The notes: a model not told the origin generated them from the letters alone. Positions 21,383-29,404 are shown, numbered from the stretch's first letter. The stretch is 55,018 nt of DNA from a virus (IMGVR_UViG_3300006903_000014:1-55018); one strand, 5' to 3'. Translations and numbers: made by a program.

Positions 21383-22168
21383 TCAGCGCCTCCGCGCGCC
21401 CCTGACGGTCGACTTGGGACGCTCGAAGATGCGTACGCCGGCCAGCTCGCGCGTCCCGCTCTCGACGGCCGCGCGGATCAGCCGCGGGTCGGGGCTGCAG
21501 TAGCGCCGCTCGACCTGGTCGGGCTGCTGGATCTCGAAGTCCCAGACCATCCCGCTCGAGACGCTCCCGGAGTCCGTCTTGACGCCCGTGGGGATCGGTG
21601 GCGCCAGGGTCTCACGATGGGCGGCCGCCGCCTGCAGGTGAGCCCGCCGCTCGCCGGCCGCCGCCGCCACGCGTTCCTCCGCGGTCTTGGCCTCGAGCTT
21701 GCGCGCCGCCTCCAGGCGCTCCTGCTCCTGCGCCGCCTGCTCCCGGCGCCTGGCCTCCGCCTGCTGCTCGGCGCGACGCAGCGCGATCGCGGAGAGGGCC
21801 GCCTCCGTCTTCCGCTTGGCGTTGAGCTTCACGGCCTCCAATCGTCTCACGACCGGGTCGACCGCGGCCCGCAGGCGCGTCTCGATCCCGCGGACGGGCC
21901 CGAGCACCCTGTCCCTCGCGCGTTCCGCGACCTTGACGCCGCGGTGAGCCAGCGCCGCGATCTCGCCCGCGGACGTCTCGGCGCCCTCGGCCTCGGGGTC
22001 GATCGCCTCCAGCCTGGCCTCGAGCCGAGCGGCTCCGGCCGCCAGGCGCTCCAGGATGGCGACGCCGCCCATCACCCCCACGGCGACGGACTCCGACATT
22101 CCCGCCGTGAGCTCCGGTCCAGCGACGCGCGCCACGCCCGTCTCGGTCACCGTGCTATCCTCTGGCAT
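21383..22168 (-). CDS. Coiled-coil recombination-module protein
   Basis: A 261-residue protein. Its middle (about 90-190) is a long Ala/Glu/Arg coiled coil (AEQQAEARRREQAAQEQERLE). The C-terminus (GMVWDFEIQQPDQV, YCSPDPRLIRAAVESG, LAGVRIFERP) matches a tail common in phage proteins encoded beside ssDNA-annealing proteins, where W.FE..D...VP..Y...D...I...V..G....PGVR.... recurs. ATG behind AGAGGAGA. Likely a partner of the putative annealing protein encoded just upstream. Confidence 0.65.
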   Translation of the reverse strand: MPEDSTVTETGVARVAGPELTAGMSESVAVGVMGGVAILERLAAGAARLEARLEAIDPEAEGAETSAGEIAALAHRGVKVAERARDRVLGPVRGIETRLRAAVDPVVRRLEAVKLNAKRKTEAALSAIALRRAEQQAEARRREQAAQEQERLEAARKLEAKTAEERVAAAAGERRAHLQAAAAHRETLAPPIPTGVKTDSGSVSSGMVWDFEIQQPDQVERRYCSPDPRLIRAAVESGTRELAGVRIFERPKSTVRGARRR

Positions 22169-22190
22169 TCGCCTCGTCTCCTCTCGCGGA

Positions 22191-22227
22191 GCCCCCGGCC
22201 CGGGGTCGCCGCCCTCGGGCCGGGGGC
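22191..22227. terminator. Strong intergenic hairpin, terminator or attenuator
   Basis: GCCCCCGGCCCG at 22191-22202 pairs perfectly with 22216-22227, and the stem extends inward by three more pairs. It lies between the two recombination genes, just before the ribosome site of the downstream one. No T-run follows, so it may slow or reduce rather than end transcription. Confidence 0.5.
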
Positions 22228-22244
22228 CGGCGGGCTCCGCCGCC

Positions 22245-23267
22245 TCAGTCCTCGTCCGGGAACAGCTCCATCGCCGCGCGTTCCAGCTCATCGGCGGGCG
22301 CAGGTTGGGGGGCTGAAGCTGGCTCCGGCGGCGGCTGGGAGGCCGCAGGCGGCGACGGCGCGGCCTTTCTTGGCTTCGGCTCGGTCGCCTTCTCCGGCTC
22401 GCGCTTCGCGTCATCCTGGCCCGTCGCCGCCCCGGCCTGGACCTGCTCGGGCGTCAGGCTCGCCGGCCTGACCACCTCGGGACCGGCCTCGCGCGCCGTG
22501 GAGAAGATCTCCTCGAGCGTGGCCTCCTTGTCGACGGTAACCGCCGTCTTGATGCCCGTCAGCGTGATCAGGTCGTCCACGTCGACGTCCGCCAGCCCCG
22601 GCCGGTCGAGGAGCTTGAGCACCGCGGCCTGGTCGTAGCCCTTAGTGGCGAACCAGGCGAAGGCGCGCTCGCGCCGCTTCTCGATGGTCATCCCCTTGCC
22701 GGTCGAGACGTCCTTCGCCTTCTCCAGGATCCTGCTCACCACCGGCGACGGGATCACGTTGAAGACGGCGTTGCGATACGCGATCGCGCTGGCCGCCATC
22801 GTCGTGACGTTGATCATGTCGTCGCTGTAGCGCCGCCCGTCGCTGTTGCGGATCCCGCGGGTGACGTCGACGCCCACACGCAGGTTCTTCTCCAGGTCCC
22901 AGGCGACCCCGCGCACCGTAACGACCTTCTCCCCCGCGCCGAGCGGCGTCGTGGCCGCGTGGATGTTGCCCCAGCTCGAGGCCATGATGCGCGCCAGGTG
23001 TACCGACGGGCCCTCGATGTTCTTAGTCTTGCCCTTCTTGTCCTTCCGCGGGAGCCGGTAGTAGCACATCGAGGCCGTGTCCTCGTCCATCGTCGCGAGC
23101 AGCTCCGCCTCCTTGAGGCAGAGGTCGACGCTGCGCGGGAATCGCTTCGCCGTCGCGATCTGCACGTCTATCTCGGCCCGGCTGATCGTGGAGAGCGCGG
23201 TCGCGTCGACCTCGTCCGCGCCGACCGGCTCGACGACCTCGGCCTCCAACGTCCTCGCCTTCGACAT
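22245..23267 (-). CDS. Putative ssDNA-annealing/recombination protein
   Basis: The order MCYYRLPRKDK, NIEGPSVHLARIMASSWGNI, VTVRGVAWDLEKN, GRRYSDDMINVTTMAASAIA and YRNAVFNVIP belongs to a phage protein family usually encoded between an exonuclease and a coiled-coil protein, here in the same position. I infer single-strand annealing or a related DNA-pairing role; no ATP-binding motif is present, which excludes RecA-like proteins. The C-terminus is a long Pro/Ala/Lys-rich tail. Homology to RecT, Erf or Sak types needs a profile search. Confidence 0.55.
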   Translation of the reverse strand: MSKARTLEAEVVEPVGADEVDATALSTISRAEIDVQIATAKRFPRSVDLCLKEAELLATMDEDTASMCYYRLPRKDKKGKTKNIEGPSVHLARIMASSWGNIHAATTPLGAGEKVVTVRGVAWDLEKNLRVGVDVTRGIRNSDGRRYSDDMINVTTMAASAIAYRNAVFNVIPSPVVSRILEKAKDVSTGKGMTIEKRRERAFAWFATKGYDQAAVLKLLDRPGLADVDVDDLITLTGIKTAVTVDKEATLEEIFSTAREAGPEVVRPASLTPEQVQAGAATGQDDAKREPEKATEPKPRKAAPSPPAASQPPPEPASAPQPAPADELERAAMELFPDED

Positions 23268-23269
23268 CT

Positions 23270-23560
23270 CTAGACCTCCTCCTCCGAGCGGCGCCGCGGG
23301 CCCCTCGGCATCCTGTTCTTCGGGTCCCCGGCCTTTCGGCCGCGGCGGGACATCACGATATGTTCGACGCGCCGGATCTCCGCGCGCGTCGCCTCCACGA
23401 CGGCCCCCCTGTCGATCGCGCCGAAGTCTCGGCGCCGGTCGAGCGAGTCGAGGTAGTCGAACAGCAGCACGAGCGATCGCCTCGGGTCAGGCTTCGCGGC
23501 GAGCCCGCGCATGTAATCGACCTCGTCGGCCGTCGTCCAGGCGAGGACCTCCTCGCTCAA
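23270..23560 (-). CDS. Hypothetical protein, 96 aa
   Basis: TTG start overlapping the upstream stop (TTGA). The N-terminal 70 residues are helical and acidic (LSEEVLAWTTADEVDYMRGL); the C-terminus is strongly basic (MSRRGRKAGDPKNRMPRGPR). Possibly a DNA-associated accessory in the recombination group. Confidence 0.5.
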   Translation of the reverse strand: MSEEVLAWTTADEVDYMRGLAAKPDPRRSLVLLFDYLDSLDRRRDFGAIDRGAVVEATRAEIRRVEHIVMSRRGRKAGDPKNRMPRGPRRRSEEEV

Positions 23561-23832
23561 CTGCGGGCCTTGACGTGCGCGGCCTGCACACGCGCCGAGA
23601 ACGTCGCCGCCGCGAGGGACATCCTCCGCAGGGACTCGACGGGCAGCGGGAAGGCGTCGACGAACAGGCACCACCGCGCGAGCGCCTCCTCGATCGCCTC
23701 GCACTGCCGGGCGAACAGCTCCGGGCCCGCGGCCGCCTGGAGCTGGCGCGCCAGGTCCGCGACGGGCATGCAGCCCCGCCTGCCCGCCCTCGGCGGACGC
23801 GGCGCGAGGTGGCCGTGCTTGGGGCGCCTCAC
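23557..23832 (-). CDS. Hypothetical helical protein, 91 aa
   Basis: A basic N-terminus (RRPKHGHLAPRPPRAGRRG) precedes a helical domain (DLARQLQAAAGPELFARQCE; ESLRRMSLAAATFSARVQAA). GTG start in GTGA. No family recognised. Confidence 0.5.
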   Translation of the reverse strand: MRRPKHGHLAPRPPRAGRRGCMPVADLARQLQAAAGPELFARQCEAIEEALARWCLFVDAFPLPVESLRRMSLAAATFSARVQAAHVKARS

Positions 23833-24110
23833 GTGGTCTGCCCCGGCCCCTGGCGCCGCATGGACTCGAGCGCGGCGAGCGCCAGCGCGCCTATCTGAGC
23901 GAAGCGGAGCCGCGAGTCGTACGTGCCCATCCCGATCTCCTGATTCAGCGCCAGCGCGTAGTGGAGAATCAGGTCGCACCACTCGGAGGGCGTGTGCCCG
24001 TCGTCGTGGGCCTCGGCCCATCGGTCTCGCTGCCGCGCGCGCTCCACCAGGACCTGGATCATCGCCCAGCCGGCGGGCGTCCTCTCCTCGACCGGCACCT
24101 GCAGCCTCAT
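23829..24110 (-). CDS. Conserved phage protein with ERxRQxxRW...HDDxH motif, 93 aa
   Basis: The segment LVERARQRDRWAEAHDDGHT, followed by a helix ending in LHYALALNQE, is a known small-domain pattern in phage proteins (E...Q...W...HD..H....L..AA..YA), sometimes fused to larger proteins. Role unknown. ATG overlaps the upstream stop. Confidence 0.6.
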   Translation of the reverse strand: MRLQVPVEERTPAGWAMIQVLVERARQRDRWAEAHDDGHTPSEWCDLILHYALALNQEIGMGTYDSRLRFAQIGALALAALESMRRQGPGQTT

Positions 24111-24373
24111 TCTGTTCCCTCCGCCAGGCCGGCGACGTCGTCGCTGTACCAGCGCTCCATCTCGTCCGCGAGCGCCAGCGCCTCGAGCACCTTGGCGCGC
24201 TGCCGCTTGCTCGCCCCGGAGAACCCGCCGTTGGCGCCGAGGTAGCGGTCGCACCACTCCCGAATCGTGCCCGGCGCATGCTGGTCCCTGGCGAGCAGCA
24301 CGAATATCGGTTCGTCCGCCCGCGCCCTGCCCAGGCAGCTCCGCGGGTCCCTCAGCTCCATGCTCTTCTTCAA
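24107..24373 (-). CDS. Conserved phage protein (RDPRSCLG...DEPIFVL type), 88 aa
   Basis: RDPRSCLGRARADEPIFVLL, DQHAPGTIREWCDRY and a helical acidic tail match a widespread small phage family of unknown activity. TTG start in TTGA, so its translation is tied to the nuclease gene upstream. Confidence 0.65.
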   Translation of the reverse strand: MKKSMELRDPRSCLGRARADEPIFVLLARDQHAPGTIREWCDRYLGANGGFSGASKRQRAKVLEALALADEMERWYSDDVAGLAEGTE

Positions 24374-25251
24374 TCGGTCCCCCCTCCGCGTCGCCCGTTC
24401 ACGAACGGGCAGTCAGACCAGAACTCGCACCAGCGCGGCGCGCACCACCAGGAGAGCGCCGGGTCCGCCGGTACGAATACGCCCCGCTTCACCGCCGCGA
24501 CCGCCACGTTGATTCGCCTGACCAGGGCCGCCACGTCCCTGGCGTCGCGCGTCGTCTCCAGGGGAACGTGTCGCCTCAGGCCGCGCCCCGGCGTCCTGAC
24601 CAGGTAGTCGAGGACGTACTTGCCGGGGAGCGCGCCCGTCTCGGCCGAGCGGATCATTCCGTACATCGTGAGCTGCTGGCTCCGCTCGGCCGCCGAGGCG
24701 GCCGGACTCTTCTCCGACGTCTTGGCGTCCCGGATCACCTCGACCGTCTCCTGCTCCTCGAGCCCGAGCGAGGCGCGGAGCTGACCGACCAGGCTCACCG
24801 ATGCCGGCTCCCGCGTGATCACATCCATGGTCCCGTGGACCACGAGATCGGAGTCTCGCGGTCTGACGATGACCTTGCGCTCGACCGCCACGACGTCCAG
24901 CGTCGGCGCTACAACCTTGGCGTACAGGCCACCCAGGTCCACCGCGAAGTCCTTGGCCGCGTCGACGTCGTCGGGCCGCGCCTCCCCATCGACCGCGTCC
25001 CCGCTCGGCGTGATCCCGTCCTGGACCTCGCGCTCGAAGGCGTCGGCGGCGACGTCCTCGGCCTCCTCGACGCTCATCACGGCTGCGTCCATGCGGCGCA
25101 GGTTCGCCTCCCGCGCGGCGGCGTGGACGGCCGTCCCGCGCGCCTGCGGCAGGGTCCGGGGCCGGCGCTCGCCCTCGATGTGTCGCCGCCTGAACATCTC
25201 CCCGCAGCGCTGCAGGTCGGTGAGGGCGGAGTTGTTCCACTCCTGGCTCAT
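24370..25251 (-). CDS. Cas4/RecB-like PD-(D/E)XK nuclease with Fe-S cysteines
   Basis: Catalytic residues appear as H43 (GTAVHAAAR), D143 (VHGTMDV) and D175-x-K177 (VIRDAKTSEK), followed by the QL-Y helix (SQQLTMYG, 191-198). C16 near the start and C270, C275 and C281 at the end form the four-cysteine iron-sulphur arrangement of Cas4 and AddB. At 293 residues it is a free-standing exonuclease, probably supplying 3' tails for the annealing protein three to four genes downstream. ATG start at 25251 after a 47-base gap with an AT-rich TATATT. Confidence 0.8.
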   Translation of the reverse strand: MSQEWNNSALTDLQRCGEMFRRRHIEGERRPRTLPQARGTAVHAAAREANLRRMDAAVMSVEEAEDVAADAFEREVQDGITPSGDAVDGEARPDDVDAAKDFAVDLGGLYAKVVAPTLDVVAVERKVIVRPRDSDLVVHGTMDVITREPASVSLVGQLRASLGLEEQETVEVIRDAKTSEKSPAASAAERSQQLTMYGMIRSAETGALPGKYVLDYLVRTPGRGLRRHVPLETTRDARDVAALVRRINVAVAAVKRGVFVPADPALSWWCAPRWCEFWSDCPFVNGRRGGGTD

Positions 25252-25298
25252 GGTAGACCTGAATATAAGTCGGTGCCCGGTCGGGTGTGGTCCGGACC

Positions 25299-25538
25299 CT
25301 AGCGCTTTTTCTTGGAGGGGCGGCGCGGCGGACCGGCATTCTCGGCCAGGAGCTGCAGGTGCCGGGCCCGGCCCTCGGGGATCATCACGGCGCCGGTCTC
25401 GTAGCGGCTGATCTGGACGGCGCCGCGCATCCCGAGCATCTCGGCGAGGCGCGCCTGGCTCACGCCGAGCCGCTCCCGGAGCGCGCGGAACTCGGCCGGC
25501 GACATGGTCGACTCGACGGTGGCTGACATTGCGTTCAA
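25299..25538 (-). CDS. XRE-family helix-turn-helix regulator, 79 aa
   Basis: Residues 13-60 hold one HTH domain: FRALRERLGVSQARLAEMLG, then AVQISRYETGAVMIP, with the usual Q-x-x-x-A and R-YE contacts. The C-terminus is basic (RRPSKKKR). The start could be TTG/ATG at residue 1 or the ATG at residue 4 or 12. It is not linked by overlap to its neighbours, as expected for an independently expressed regulator. No integrase is seen, so it need not be a lysogeny repressor. Confidence 0.8.
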   Translation of the reverse strand: MNAMSATVESTMSPAEFRALRERLGVSQARLAEMLGMRGAVQISRYETGAVMIPEGRARHLQLLAENAGPPRRPSKKKR

Positions 25539-25556
25539 GATAACACCCCCCCCTCG

Positions 25557-26237
25557 TTACTTCAAGCCGAACGGATGGCCCAGGTTCGCGAATCGCTCGA
25601 GCGTGTCCCAGGCTCCGGGTCTCTCCGGCTGGGGATGGGGCCGCTCCGCCCTCCGATAGAGCAGGTTCGCCCACACGTCGCTGCGGACGAAGAACGCGTT
25701 GACGCCCCGGCTCTCGCAGTAGACCAGCGTGTAGCCCTTCCGCTGCGCCAGGCAGGCCAGGCCCATCAGCGATGCCCCGAAGTAGGCGTCGCCCGACCAG
25801 ACGAAATCGTTGTCCCTCGGGACGCTCGCGATCCACCCCGGTCCGAGCTGCGCGTTGTACTCGATCACGACGACCCGCGGGAGCAGGCGCATGGCCTCCC
25901 ATATCCACAGGTCCTGCCCGTCGACGTCGATCGAGACCAGGTCCGGCTGCGGGACCGTCGGCACGCCGAGCGCCTTGAAGATGGAGTTGACGTTGTCCGG
26001 GGTGATCCTGACCTTCACCACCCCGGCGGACGGGTCGCCGTCCCTGTCGATCCAGACGCCGCTCCAGCCCCGCTGCAGCAGCAGCCGCGTGTTGCACTCC
26101 TCGGCGCGCGGGCCGGTCCCGATCTCGACGTAGTAGCGCGAGCGCTCCCCGATCGCGCGGAAGATGGACTCGATCACGCCGTCCTCGCCGTTCTGGCTGA
26201 AGACCTTCGCCTCCGCGATCGGCAGGGCGGGCGTCAC
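25557..26237 (-). CDS. FkbM-like methyltransferase
   Basis: SQNGEDGVIESIF (residues 14-26), YYVEIGTG (35-42), GVWIDRDGD (60-68) and LVSIDVDGQD (100-109) are the motifs of FkbM-type SAM-dependent methyltransferases. IEYNAQLGP follows at 125-133, and a C-terminal domain has YTLVYCESRGVNAFFVR. Such enzymes methylate sugars or related hydroxyls. The GTG overlaps the stop of a second methyltransferase-like gene (GTGA), so the two probably act together. Substrate unknown; a modified sugar on DNA or virion is one possibility. Confidence 0.7.
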   Translation of the reverse strand: MTPALPIAEAKVFSQNGEDGVIESIFRAIGERSRYYVEIGTGPRAEECNTRLLLQRGWSGVWIDRDGDPSAGVVKVRITPDNVNSIFKALGVPTVPQPDLVSIDVDGQDLWIWEAMRLLPRVVVIEYNAQLGPGWIASVPRDNDFVWSGDAYFGASLMGLACLAQRKGYTLVYCESRGVNAFFVRSDVWANLLYRRAERPHPQPERPGAWDTLERFANLGHPFGLK

Positions 26238-27052
26238 TCCGAGGCCATCCTGTTCATGACCTCGCTGACCCTGCGGCCCCAGCGACGCTCCCACGCGGGG
26301 AGCCCGACGTCGCGGACGAAGGCCAGTGCCTCGGCCGGCGCCATGTCCGGCTCCAGCGCCTTGTAGAACCAGCCCCGGCCCCCCATCGACGGTATCGCCC
26401 GGATGACCCGTCCGAGCATGATGCTCTCCGCCCAGCACCAGACTGGCTTGCGGCCCCAGCGGCGCGCGATCCGGCGGCGGAGCGGCATCACCTCCGACCA
26501 CCAGGTGGATTCGTTCGTGCCCTGCCAGACGTCCAGGAGGTAGTGGTCGAACTCGACGTCCGTGCGTAGCAGGAAGTCGTGGAGGTCGCCGCCGATGATC
26601 GAGACGCCGCCCGGGCGGCAGAGCTGAATGACGTCCGGCGACAGCTCGACCACCGTCACGGCCGCGACTCCGGGCAGGTCGCGCACCTTCGCGGCCAGGA
26701 TCCCGAGGCCAGGCCCGCCCACGAGCACCCGGCCGCTCGGCCGCACCTTCGCGAGCATCTCGTCGATCTGGCGCAGCTCGCGCGGCTCGTCCGTCATCCA
26801 GACCCGCTCGCCCCACGGGTGGAGCTGCACGAGCTGGTGGACCCGGACGGGCACGTCGTAGGTCACGTACTCGACCTTGCGCCGCGTGAGGAACGCCTCG
26901 CGCTGGTCGACGACGGCGACCGGCACGCCCGGGACGAACACGCGGTGCTTGATGGCGTGGATCCCCACGCGCCGCTCGGGCAGGTCCACCGGGGAGCCCG
27001 GCACCCTGGTCTCGCACGTCCCCTCGACCGGCTCGATGTACTGGTCGCTCAA
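26234..27052 (-). CDS. Spermidine-synthase-like class I SAM enzyme
   Basis: The TTG at 27050-27052 follows a GGGGGG site. After a beta-rich N-domain come VLVGGPGLGILA (109-120), VVELSPDVI (134-142), GGDLHDFL (154-161) and DHYLLDVWQGT (169-179), the nucleotide-binding motifs of Rossmann methyltransferases and aminopropyltransferases. The two-domain layout resembles SpeE, but the catalytic aspartates of true spermidine synthases are not clear. It overlaps the FkbM-like gene. It could methylate or aminopropylate a small molecule. Confidence 0.65.
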   Translation of the reverse strand: MSDQYIEPVEGTCETRVPGSPVDLPERRVGIHAIKHRVFVPGVPVAVVDQREAFLTRRKVEYVTYDVPVRVHQLVQLHPWGERVWMTDEPRELRQIDEMLAKVRPSGRVLVGGPGLGILAAKVRDLPGVAAVTVVELSPDVIQLCRPGGVSIIGGDLHDFLLRTDVEFDHYLLDVWQGTNESTWWSEVMPLRRRIARRWGRKPVWCWAESIMLGRVIRAIPSMGGRGWFYKALEPDMAPAEALAFVRDVGLPAWERRWGRRVSEVMNRMASE

Positions 27053-27066
27053 CCTTGCCCCCCTTC

Positions 27067-27568
27067 TCAGAATTCGGCGCCGGGGCGCTGCTTCGCCCGG
27101 CCCACGCCGCTCTCGTCCGACACCAGCCGCTGCTCGAAGCCGAACGGGAACCGCAGCCCCGGCTCGGCCAGGGGCGAACAGGTGATACTGGTTGGCGGAG
27201 TCGACGCGCCGGCTCTCCGCCGGGAACAGCTCCACGGCCTCGCGCTCCGCCGACAGGATGGCGTTCTTCACCCGCTGCAGCTCCCGCCAGTCTCGGATGG
27301 GCTCGCGATCGTTGCGCTTGATGGAGAGGTGGAGCAGGGCCGGCCAGTTCTGCGGCCCCGCGTTCCTGTAGAGCGCGACCGTGTACAGCTCGTTCTTCCA
27401 GACCTCGCCCGCGGCCAGGTGCCCCTTGACCCACGCGGCAAGCCGGTTCTCGTCCACGATCCCCAGCTCGGCGTAGAAGTCGGGCCGCGCGCGGAAGTCG
27501 CGCAGCGTCTCCGCCACGGCGCGCGCGACCTCGTCCGCTGGGTACTCCGCCCGCTCGAACGGGGTCAC
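27067..27568 (-). CDS. DUF7694-like protein (copy 2), frame broken near its 3' end
   Basis: GTG start at 27568 in GTGA. The core is HLSIKRNDREPIRDWRELQR, VKNAILSAEREAVELFPAES and VDSANQYHLF, matching the gene at 18379-18762. After HLF the frame runs into nonsense, while one base over it reads LAEPGLRFPFGFEQRLVSDE and ends at a TGA (27067-27069). Removing one C from a CCCC run near 27170 would restore one continuous protein. This is either a sequencing error or a +1 shift; I favour an error. Confidence 0.6.
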
Positions 27569-27708
27569 ACGCGCCCCCGCAGCGCCGCGATGAAGTTGGC
27601 GCAATAGCCGCAGGTACACCAGCGCTTCGGGATATAGGGCGCGTGCCCGAGTCGGCGCCAGTATGCCACGGGGCCGAGGCCGAGCGCCCGCTCCAGAACG
27701 GCCCTCAC
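27565..27708 (-). CDS. Small protein with CTCGYC motif, 47 aa
   Basis: GTG at 27706-27708 overlaps the stop of the coiled-coil gene (GTGA). Sequence: helix (AVLERALGLGPVAYWRRLGH), then PKRWCTCGYCANF and a short helix. One small metal site is likely. The same frame stays open upstream to 28029, but that stretch is overlapped by a better gene. Confidence 0.5.
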   Translation of the reverse strand: MRAVLERALGLGPVAYWRRLGHAPYIPKRWCTCGYCANFIAALRGRV

Positions 27709-27944
27709 CGCAGATCCATCAGCCGCCCGGTCGCGCGCGGCCTGGCCCCGTCGAGGTCGACCGGTTCCTCGCAGTCCAGTTCTCGCCTCAGCTCGGTCAG
27801 GCGCACCGCGGCGCGGCCGGCCGCCTCGCGCCACTTGCGCACCTTCGTCTCGGCGAGCTTCCGCCTGCGCTCCCAGCGCCGGTACATCTCCGTGGCCTTC
27901 TCCTGCGCCGCCTTCGCCCGCTTCCACCGCTGCTCGATCGACAT
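27705..27944 (-). CDS. Coiled-coil protein, 79 aa
   Basis: Highly charged helix throughout (RWKRAKAAQEKATEMYRRWE; RAAVRLTELRRELDC), consistent with a coiled coil. The ATG at 27942-27944 is preceded by GTGAGG. Function unknown. Confidence 0.6.
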   Translation of the reverse strand: MSIEQRWKRAKAAQEKATEMYRRWERRRKLAETKVRKWREAAGRAAVRLTELRRELDCEEPVDLDGARPRATGRLMDLR

Positions 27945-28029
27945 CTCGCCTCACTTTCACTGCTACCAGGTCCTCCGGAATCCCGAACCACCCCGCGACC
28001 TCAGCCGCCGTGAGCCACCGCGCCGTCAC
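27945..28029 (-). pseudogene. Excisionase/MerR-like HTH start without a proper end
   Basis: The GTG at 28027-28029 overlaps the upstream stop (GTGA), and the first 26 residues (TARWLTAAEVAGWFGIPEDL...) look like the N-terminal helix-turn-helix of AlpA/excisionase-type proteins. Downstream the frame has no stop and only mirrors the coiled-coil gene in another frame. It may be a truncated gene, a frameshifted one, or a long overlapping frame to 27565. Right boundary is certain, left boundary arbitrary. Confidence 0.3.
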
Positions 28030-28439
28030 CGCCGCTCGGCCAGCGAGCAGCGCCACGCCTCCTCCGCGGTCGCGTACCAGCGGAGCAGCTCGTCGCCGCC
28101 GCAGGCCCGGATCCTGACGAACGCCTCCGGGTCCGGGGTGATGCCTCGGGCCGCGAGCCTGGCGCGGCAGGCCATCAGGCCGGCTGCCGCGCGCGCCACG
28201 CCCAGCGTCGGCGTCCACGGTTCGGATTCCGGCTCCGGCCGGCGGGCCCACTCCCGGAGGCGCTCGAGCGCGGCCGCGACGTCCTCCTCGCGCGTCGTCG
28301 CCGGCCGCGCCACGTAGCTGACCCGCTCGAGGCTCTCCCGCTCCCGCCGGGCCCGGTCCGCCACGCCGGAGCGGACCAGGGCCACGCCGACGGCGACGGA
28401 CAGCGCCGCCGCCGTCAACCACCAGACTCGGGGCGCCAT
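28026..28439 (-). CDS. Membrane-anchored protein, 137 aa
   Basis: One N-terminal membrane span (VWWLTAAALSVAVGVALV, residues 5-22) is followed by a soluble helical domain (RRERESLERVSYVA; EDVAAALERLREWARR) and a Cys-containing C-terminus (GLMACRARLAARGIT). ATG start. Function unknown; it follows the DUF3150-like gene. Confidence 0.55.
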   Translation of the reverse strand: MAPRVWWLTAAALSVAVGVALVRSGVADRARRERESLERVSYVARPATTREEDVAAALERLREWARRPEPESEPWTPTLGVARAAAGLMACRARLAARGITPDPEAFVRIRACGGDELLRWYATAEEAWRCSLAERR

Positions 28440-28441
28440 CG

Positions 28442-29404
28442 CTACTCCTCCAGCTCCATGAGGCGCGTGGGCCGATCCGTCACCATCGTCGCGAGCGCCG
28501 CCTTGATCTCGTCCATGCGCGCCCTCACGTGGTCGCGCAGGGCGCCCTCCTCGCGGAGCGTCTCGACGGTCACGCCCTCGAGCAGCTTGCGCAGGCGCTC
28601 GGAGACCTGCTCCAGCTCGGAGTCCCCCGTCACGTTCCGCAGCTTCACGGTGTCCAGGAACTCCCCCAGGTTGGAGACCAGCGTCGAGCGGAACACCTTC
28701 GGCTTGCCCGTCTTGCCGTCCACCTCGAGCCGATCGGCCATGTGGTCGACGAGGTCCTTCAGCTCCGCGCGCAGGAGCGCCTGGACCTGCTCGCCGACGG
28801 CGGCGATCGCGCGCTCTTGCTTCTCGACCTCGCGCTGGAAGATCGCGGCCGAGATGGCCTTTAGCTTCTTGGGCGTCGCGAACGTCAGCCATCGCGTGTC
28901 GAAGACGTAGGCCGCGCGGACCACGGCCGGCTTGGGATACTCGGCCTCGTCGAAGATGTCGCCGAGCTGCTCGCGGTCCGTCTCGATCAGCCCGCCCGGC
29001 GCCGCATAGGCGTCGATGAGCGCCGTCACCAGGGCGGTCCGCTCGACGTCGCGCTCTGCGAGGTAGTCGTCGACCTCCTCGACGCCCTCGAAGGCGACCA
29101 GGTATAGCCCGCCGCGGAAGAACGACGGCACCGAGTGCTCCACGACCCACTCGCGCGTACCGCCGTCGTGCTTCCGGATCGCGTCGACCAGCGGGTGGCG
29201 GAGGATGCGCTTCGTGACGCGGACCAGCTTCTTGTCCGCGTCGGTCTGCACCAGCTCGCTGTCGACCCGGCGCGAGGTGCCGTACCGCCCCAGCGTCAGG
29301 GACAGGCACAGCGTCCGTTCCATCACGCCGCCGAGGTCCTGCACGTTCTCGCCCGCCTGAGCCTGCGCCAGGCTGCCGCCCGGCATCGCCGTCGCGGTCG
29401 TCAT
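28442..29404 (-). CDS. DUF3150-like protein, partner of AAA+ ATPase module
   Basis: The 320-residue protein has an N-terminal mixed domain (TLCLSLTLGRYGTSRRVDSE) and a long helical middle with the pattern IFDEAEYPKPAVVRAAYVFD, RWLTFATPKKLKAI and FQREVEKQERAIA. A C-terminal region reads FRSTLVSNLGEFLDTVKLRN. This resembles DUF3150-type phage and plasmid proteins that travel with MoxR/CobS or Ycf46-like ATPases. Assignment by pattern only. Four-base overlap with the 89-residue gene upstream. Confidence 0.5.
   Translation of the reverse strand: MTTATAMPGGSLAQAQAGENVQDLGGVMERTLCLSLTLGRYGTSRRVDSELVQTDADKKLVRVTKRILRHPLVDAIRKHDGGTREWVVEHSVPSFFRGGLYLVAFEGVEEVDDYLAERDVERTALVTALIDAYAAPGGLIETDREQLGDIFDEAEYPKPAVVRAAYVFDTRWLTFATPKKLKAISAAIFQREVEKQERAIAAVGEQVQALLRAELKDLVDHMADRLEVDGKTGKPKVFRSTLVSNLGEFLDTVKLRNVTGDSELEQVSERLRKLLEGVTVETLREEGALRDHVRARMDEIKAALATMVTDRPTRLMELEE

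Noticed and set aside
20628-21383. A 251-residue minus-strand frame across the control region
   Set aside because: Composition is Arg/Pro/Ser noise, with no ribosome site and no neighbour overlap; the stretch is better read as regulatory.
25299-25538. XRE regulator as proof of a temperate phage
   Set aside because: No integrase, partition system or attachment site was found, so lysogeny cannot be claimed from this gene alone.
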